Shown: in pieces, positions 63,934 to 64,000 of the stretch
Position numbering within the stretch: the first letter of the stretch is position 1
Layout of the letters: each line of letters opens with the position of its first letter
NCBI GenBank assembly: GCA_022013695.1
Contig: JAKLPS010000007.1
Coordinates: forward strand, 1 to 64,000
Direction: 5' to 3'
DNA length: 64,000 nucleotides
Source of the DNA: Weeksellaceae bacterium
Lineage (GTDB): Bacteria > Bacteroidota > Bacteroidia > Flavobacteriales > Weeksellaceae
Notes under the pieces: model-generated
Database searches by the model: none
What the model saw: the letters and a program-made list of their open reading frames with translations, nothing else
Told to the model about the DNA's origin: nothing
Translations under genes and position numbers: made by a program

Positions 63934-64000
63934 ATGAAAAACATTTCTACAAGCATTTGGGAACTCGATACTTTTTACAGAAAACGTGATATTGTTATCA
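63934..64000 (+). CDS. Start of a gene cut by the window end, possibly FAD-dependent oxidoreductase
   Basis: ATG 63934 opens MKNISTSIWELDTFYRKRDI and continues to the window end without a stop. The order W-x4-F followed by a basic stretch and a hydrophobic DIVI resembles the lead into a Rossmann dinucleotide-binding motif in flavobacterial DadA-like FAD oxidoreductases, but the glycine motif itself is outside the window, so identity is a guess. It starts 19 bases after rsmE on the same strand. Confidence 0.45.
   Translation, partial: MKNISTSIWELDTFYRKRDIVI

Overview
The window is chromosomal DNA from a member of the Bacteroidota, most likely a Flavobacteriia of the Chryseobacterium/Epilithonimonas type. 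The support is moderately AT-rich DNA, start codons preceded by A-rich tracts instead of strong Shine-Dalgarno sequences, promoters of the TTG-N17-23-TAnnTTTG type, genes for gliding motility and type IX secretion (gldJ, porU, porV), a type IX secreted M4 protease, and several families largely confined to this group (DUF3822, DUF5715, DUF6702, LuxE-like acyl transferase). I saw no rRNA, tRNA, insertion sequence or prophage.

Layout. 1-7077: DUF3822 protein (-), thioredoxin-fold protein, small envelope proteins, lpxH, LuxE-like acyl transferase, an M15-like peptidase, an MmcB-like nuclease-fold protein and a luciferase-like monooxygenase. 7130-9280: a gene graveyard made of a headless endonuclease, one degenerate CRISPR repeat, a cas9 cut off after about 290 codons, an apparently intact tracrRNA and a headless glycerophosphodiesterase-like fragment. 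9343-17881: ligA, a small membrane protein, a TetR-controlled EmrAB-TolC efflux operon with a clear palindromic operator, and the DNA polymerase III delta' gene. 18216-23482: outer-membrane protein, lptC, anmK, SRPBCC protein, Nudix hydrolase, murF. 23565-30444: gldJ divergent from porU-porV. 30569-40037: FUSC-family protein, phosphopantetheinyl transferase, and an RND efflux operon (small protein, adaptor, pump, outer-membrane lipoprotein). 40177-44177: AraC regulator, aldo/keto reductase, NTF2-like protein, ahcY. 44365-47109: a single-chain MmeI-type restriction-modification enzyme. 47175-55870: pepD, the secreted M4 protease, radA, a 55-residue membrane protein overlapping an ACP-phosphodiesterase-like gene, VOC, DUF6702, HupE/UreJ and a small membrane protein. 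55936-64000: Lrp regulator, giant tamB, divergent tsaD, DUF808 protein, rsmE and the start of one more gene.

Much of the window serves the cell envelope: lipid A synthesis (lpxH), LPS export (lptC), peptidoglycan precursors and recycling (murF, anmK), outer-membrane assembly (tamB), protein secretion to the surface (porU, porV, gldJ) and two efflux systems. The most interesting region is 7130-9280. There a type II-C CRISPR-Cas locus appears to have collapsed by deletion from inside cas9 to inside the repeat array, leaving the tracrRNA and the amino-terminal fifth of Cas9. All functional names rest on motif recognition by eye; no database search was run.
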